A stretch of 5,574 nucleotides of DNA from Paracoccaceae bacterium. Lineage in GTDB: Bacteria > Pseudomonadota > Alphaproteobacteria > Rhodobacterales > Rhodobacteraceae. Below, piece by piece: positions 5,529 to 5,574 of this stretch. The stretch covers positions 1 through 5,574 of the forward strand of contig PWWF01000036.1 of NCBI GenBank assembly GCA_003561595.1, given 5' to 3'. Under the pieces are notes generated by a model. That model had not been told where the DNA came from and made no database searches. It saw only the letters and a program-made list of their open reading frames with translations. Position 1 is the first letter of the stretch. The number at the start of each line of letters is the position of its first letter. Position numbers and translations under genes: made by a program.

Positions 5529-5574
5529 AAGGGCGCGACTGAAGTTGTGTATGGCACCCACGACAGGGACAATC

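Larger units (their letters stand above)
5221..5574. other. Gene-poor stretch at the right edge, no convincing gene
   Basis: I recognise no coding sequence here. Two frames stay open but look like chance. On + a frame is open from 5232 past the window end (ATG at 5241, no ribosome-binding site, arginine-, cysteine- and tryptophan-rich product). On - a 92-codon frame runs from a TTG at 5572 to 5294 (serine-, proline- and arginine-rich). Visible structure is limited to the inverted repeat at 5247-5265, an imperfect direct repeat GCTTTGG-YGAA with units at 5335-5351 and 5370-5386, a short stem CCTCC/GGAGG at 5450-5462, and a 12-base tandem repeat at 5505-5528. It could hold decayed DNA or the distal end of a neighbouring control region. 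Confidence 0.5.

Noticed and set aside
5294..5572. 92-codon - frame upstream of the mocD-like gene
   Set aside because: It starts with TTG at the window edge, is rich in serine, proline and arginine, and has no recognisable domain. It is probably chance in this gene-poor stretch, though a fragment of a decayed gene cannot be excluded.
1..5574. CRISPR array, tRNA or rRNA gene, or complete insertion sequence
   Set aside because: I saw no regularly spaced repeats, tRNA-like cloverleaf, rRNA segment or transposase motif with terminal inverted repeats on either strand.

Overview
The window looks like a piece of a GC-rich alphaproteobacterial genome. The codon use, the GTG starts, the protein flavour and the gene families fit Rhodobacterales or Rhizobiales; this is inferred from character only, and no marker gene is present. 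It holds six protein genes in two convergent blocks, followed by a gene-poor stretch of about 435 bases at the right edge.

Left block, + strand (1-2379): the C-terminal part of a periplasmic sugar-type solute-binding protein, then two inner-membrane permeases of the CUT1 (MalF/MalG-like) family. A very strong GC hairpin (599-627) lies between the binding-protein gene and the first permease. The two permease genes are 2 nt apart and probably translationally coupled. No ATPase gene is visible in the window.

Right block, - strand (5139 down to 2392): a membrane di-iron oxygenase of the fatty-acid-desaturase superfamily that resembles the rhizopine oxygenase MocD, a small Rieske [2Fe-2S] ferredoxin that resembles MocE, and a ROK-family (NagC/Mlc/XylR-type) repressor. 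The order is mocD-like, mocE-like, rok. The ferredoxin reductase (MocF) known from the rhizopine system is not here. The two blocks meet tail to tail with only 12 nt between stop codons.

Reading as a system (inference): the transporter would import a carbohydrate or polyol, the ROK protein would sense it or a derivative, and the oxygenase/ferredoxin pair would oxidise it. By analogy with MocD/E this could be an O-demethylation of a methylated inositol or sugar. The ROK protein has lost the usual zinc cysteines and the ExGH motif, so its ligand chemistry may be unusual.

The region upstream of the mocD-like gene (5140-5574) holds a likely promoter with a TTGACG -35 box in a locally AT-rich patch, two inverted repeats that look like operators, and some short imperfect direct repeats. 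I see no convincing gene there.
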